Under the pieces are notes generated by a model. That model was given only the letters and a program-made list of their open reading frames with translations, did no database searches and was not told where the DNA came from. The position numbers and the translations under genes were made by a program. Positions 6,616 through 7,229 of a stretch of 7,229 nucleotides of DNA are shown one piece after another. This DNA is from Acidobacteriaceae bacterium (lineage in GTDB: Bacteria; Acidobacteriota; Terriglobia; Terriglobales; SbA1). The DNA lies in the NCBI GenBank assembly GCA_003136335.1, contig PLEA01000139.1, forward strand, positions 1-7,229, in the 5' to 3' direction. Within the stretch, counting starts at the first letter, position 1. Each line of letters opens with the position of its first letter.

Positions 6616-6835
6616 TTATAAATCAGCGGCTTTCAAGCCTGTATGTTTCGCAATTCGGGCGAGCATTATGAGGACCGATCTCCTCTTTGTCATGAAACGC
6701 CCAAACGTAGTCGGGAAACTTGGAGTCTCGCTGGCGAAGTTTGATATGAGAACCGCGTTGAGAAACGACTAACCAGCCGATCTTCAGCAGCGCTTTGAAG
6801 ACGATTCGGGCCCTCGTGCTGGGCCACGCGCTCAT
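6616..6835 (-). pseudogene. hicA: HicA-family mRNA interferase toxin, frameshifted near its C-terminus
   Basis: HicA toxins are small dsRBD-like ribonucleases that cut mRNA when not held by HicB. Residues 1-54 from ATG 6835 match the family: an N-terminal helix (ARIVFKALLKIGW), then VSQRGSHIKL with the catalytic His30 in the GSH motif, and VWAFHDKEEIGP. After this the frame runs into HNARPNCETYRLESR and stops at 6623. In the +1 frame the missing family tail is intact: MLARIAKHTGLKAADL, ending with TAA at 6618-6616. One extra base near 6664-6672 (CCTCATAATGCTC on the coding strand) explains this. As written, the toxin would have a wrong 15-residue tail and is probably inactive or weakened. Its ATG overlaps the hicB stop in an ATGA, the usual coupled arrangement. 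A sequencing or assembly error is the main alternative. Confidence 0.85.
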
Positions 6836-7080
6836 GCCGATATGCAGCCAATACTGATCGACTGGGGCACGCGCTTCGACTTCTCGACATCGTCGGCGAT
6901 CGCTCGCAGCGCAAGTGCATAGGCCTTTGCCCTAGCCTGATTCTCTGTCTTGCCGTAGGCCAGGGCACCGGGAATCTCAGGAATTTCGGCAATCCAGCGT
7001 CCGTCGGTTTCACGTTCGGTTTCGATGTTGAATTGCAAGTCCTGGCTCCTTGTGCTGCCGGGTCGTTTGCGCTCAGTCAT
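6832..7080 (-). CDS. hicB: HicB-family antitoxin (short form)
   Basis: Predicted antitoxin that binds and blocks the HicA nuclease. The 82-residue protein carries the HicB core of a partial RNase H-like fold: FNIETERETDGRWIAEIPEI (17-36), PGALAYGKT (37-45), and a helix with QARAKAYALALRAIADDVE. There is no room for a C-terminal helix-turn-helix or ribbon-helix-helix domain, unlike longer HicB proteins, so autoregulation is uncertain. The order is hicB then hicA, joined by an ATGA overlap. The start is ambiguous: ATG 7080 lacks a clear ribosome site, whereas TTG 7038 has AAGGAG at 7051-7046, 7 nt upstream, and would give a 68-residue protein beginning right at the first beta strand. Confidence 0.88.
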   Translation of the reverse strand: MTERKRPGSTRSQDLQFNIETERETDGRWIAEIPEIPGALAYGKTENQARAKAYALALRAIADDVEKSKRVPQSISIGCISA

Positions 7081-7117
7081 TTCTCAGCCAGTCGCGATAC
7101 GCGGTCATGGTCTATGC

Positions 7118-7127
7118 TACGCGCGTA
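7118..7127. promoter_or_regulatory. 10-bp palindrome upstream of hicB, possible operator
   Basis: TACGCGCGTA is a perfect palindrome 37 bp before the hicB ATG. A CGCG-ATA-CGCG inverted repeat (7093-7103) lies closer to the start. Toxin-antitoxin promoters often carry such sites, but this HicB has no visible DNA-binding domain. Confidence 0.25.
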
Positions 7128-7139
7128 ATTTCAGAAAGA

Positions 7140-7229
7140 CTAGCGATCAGCCGTGTACGACAACAGGCCGTAGGAAATCACGCCCGCGCGCACCTGCTTC
7201 TCGGAGAACGGATTGATCATGTCGTGTTC
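7140..7229 (-). pseudogene. dcd: dCTP deaminase fragment with premature stop (5' end outside the window)
   Basis: Reading leftward from the right edge, the minus strand encodes EHDMINPFSEKQVRAGVISY followed by GLLSYTADR and a TAG at 7142-7140. The first 20 residues match the conserved N-terminal region of dCTP deaminase (Dcd), the enzyme that converts dCTP to dUTP for thymidylate synthesis. The family continues as SYGLSSYGYDIRVADEF, with the rest of a roughly 190-residue enzyme; here homology decays at GLLSY and the frame ends at once. Only 29 codons are visible, so the true start is off the edge. No continuation is found in any minus-strand frame between 7139 and 7081. It is best read as a truncated remnant next to hicBA, with an intact dcd expected elsewhere. 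A sequencing error alone would not explain the loss of all downstream homology. Confidence 0.7.

Noticed and set aside
6608..6617. Palindrome AACGGCCGTT between GH127 and hicA as a terminator
   Set aside because: No loop and no T-run; a 10-bp GC-rich palindrome could occur by chance.
7073..7108. 11-codon frame MTAYRDWLRND overlapping the hicB start
   Set aside because: Too short to judge, no ribosome site, and an in-frame stop just upstream; no evidence that it is translated.
7025..7216. 63-codon plus-strand open frame at the right end
   Set aside because: It runs antisense to both hicB and the dcd fragment, which are supported by protein family matches.

Overview
The window looks like a chromosomal segment of a high-GC (roughly 55-60%) Gram-negative-type bacterium, most likely an acidobacterium (Acidobacteriota, Koribacter/Terriglobia-like). 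That placement is inference. It rests on the flavour of the proteins (AlaRS, an Hfq-like protein with a long N-terminal extension, a Tat-exported GH127/DUF1680 protein) and on the dispersed intergenic repeats. No rRNA, tRNA, CRISPR array or insertion sequence is visible.

Layout. Bases 1-912 (+) carry the 3' part of alaS, cut by the window edge and containing an in-frame palindromic/tandem-repeat insertion. A repeat-rich spacer (913-1100) leads to a small STAS/SpoIIAA-like protein (1101-1463, +). It converges on a Rieske non-haem iron oxygenase (1558-2718, -), which is divergently paired with an MFS transporter (2816-4045, +) across a 97-bp spacer holding a 10-bp palindrome and another dispersed repeat. 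An Hfq-like Sm protein (4230-4691, +) follows, and 60 bp later a Tat-exported GH127/DUF1680 glycosidase (4752-6596, +). The right end is a minus-strand block: a hicBA toxin-antitoxin pair (HicB 6832-7080; HicA 6616-6835 with a frameshift that splits its C-terminus), then a dCTP deaminase (dcd) fragment entering from the right edge and stopping prematurely at 7140.

How the genes relate. There is no single operon. alaS and hfq-like are translation/RNA housekeeping genes. The divergent Rieske oxygenase and MFS permease could form a small uptake-plus-oxidation unit for an organic acid or aromatic compound. The GH127 enzyme suggests use of plant or microbial arabinosides outside the cytoplasm. The hicBA/dcd corner looks like a decaying accessory junction.

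I see no clearly new multi-gene system. The points most worth following are the palindromic element inside alaS, the Hfq-like protein with a charged N-terminal tail and altered RNA-pocket residues, the frameshifted hicA, and the broken dcd beside it.
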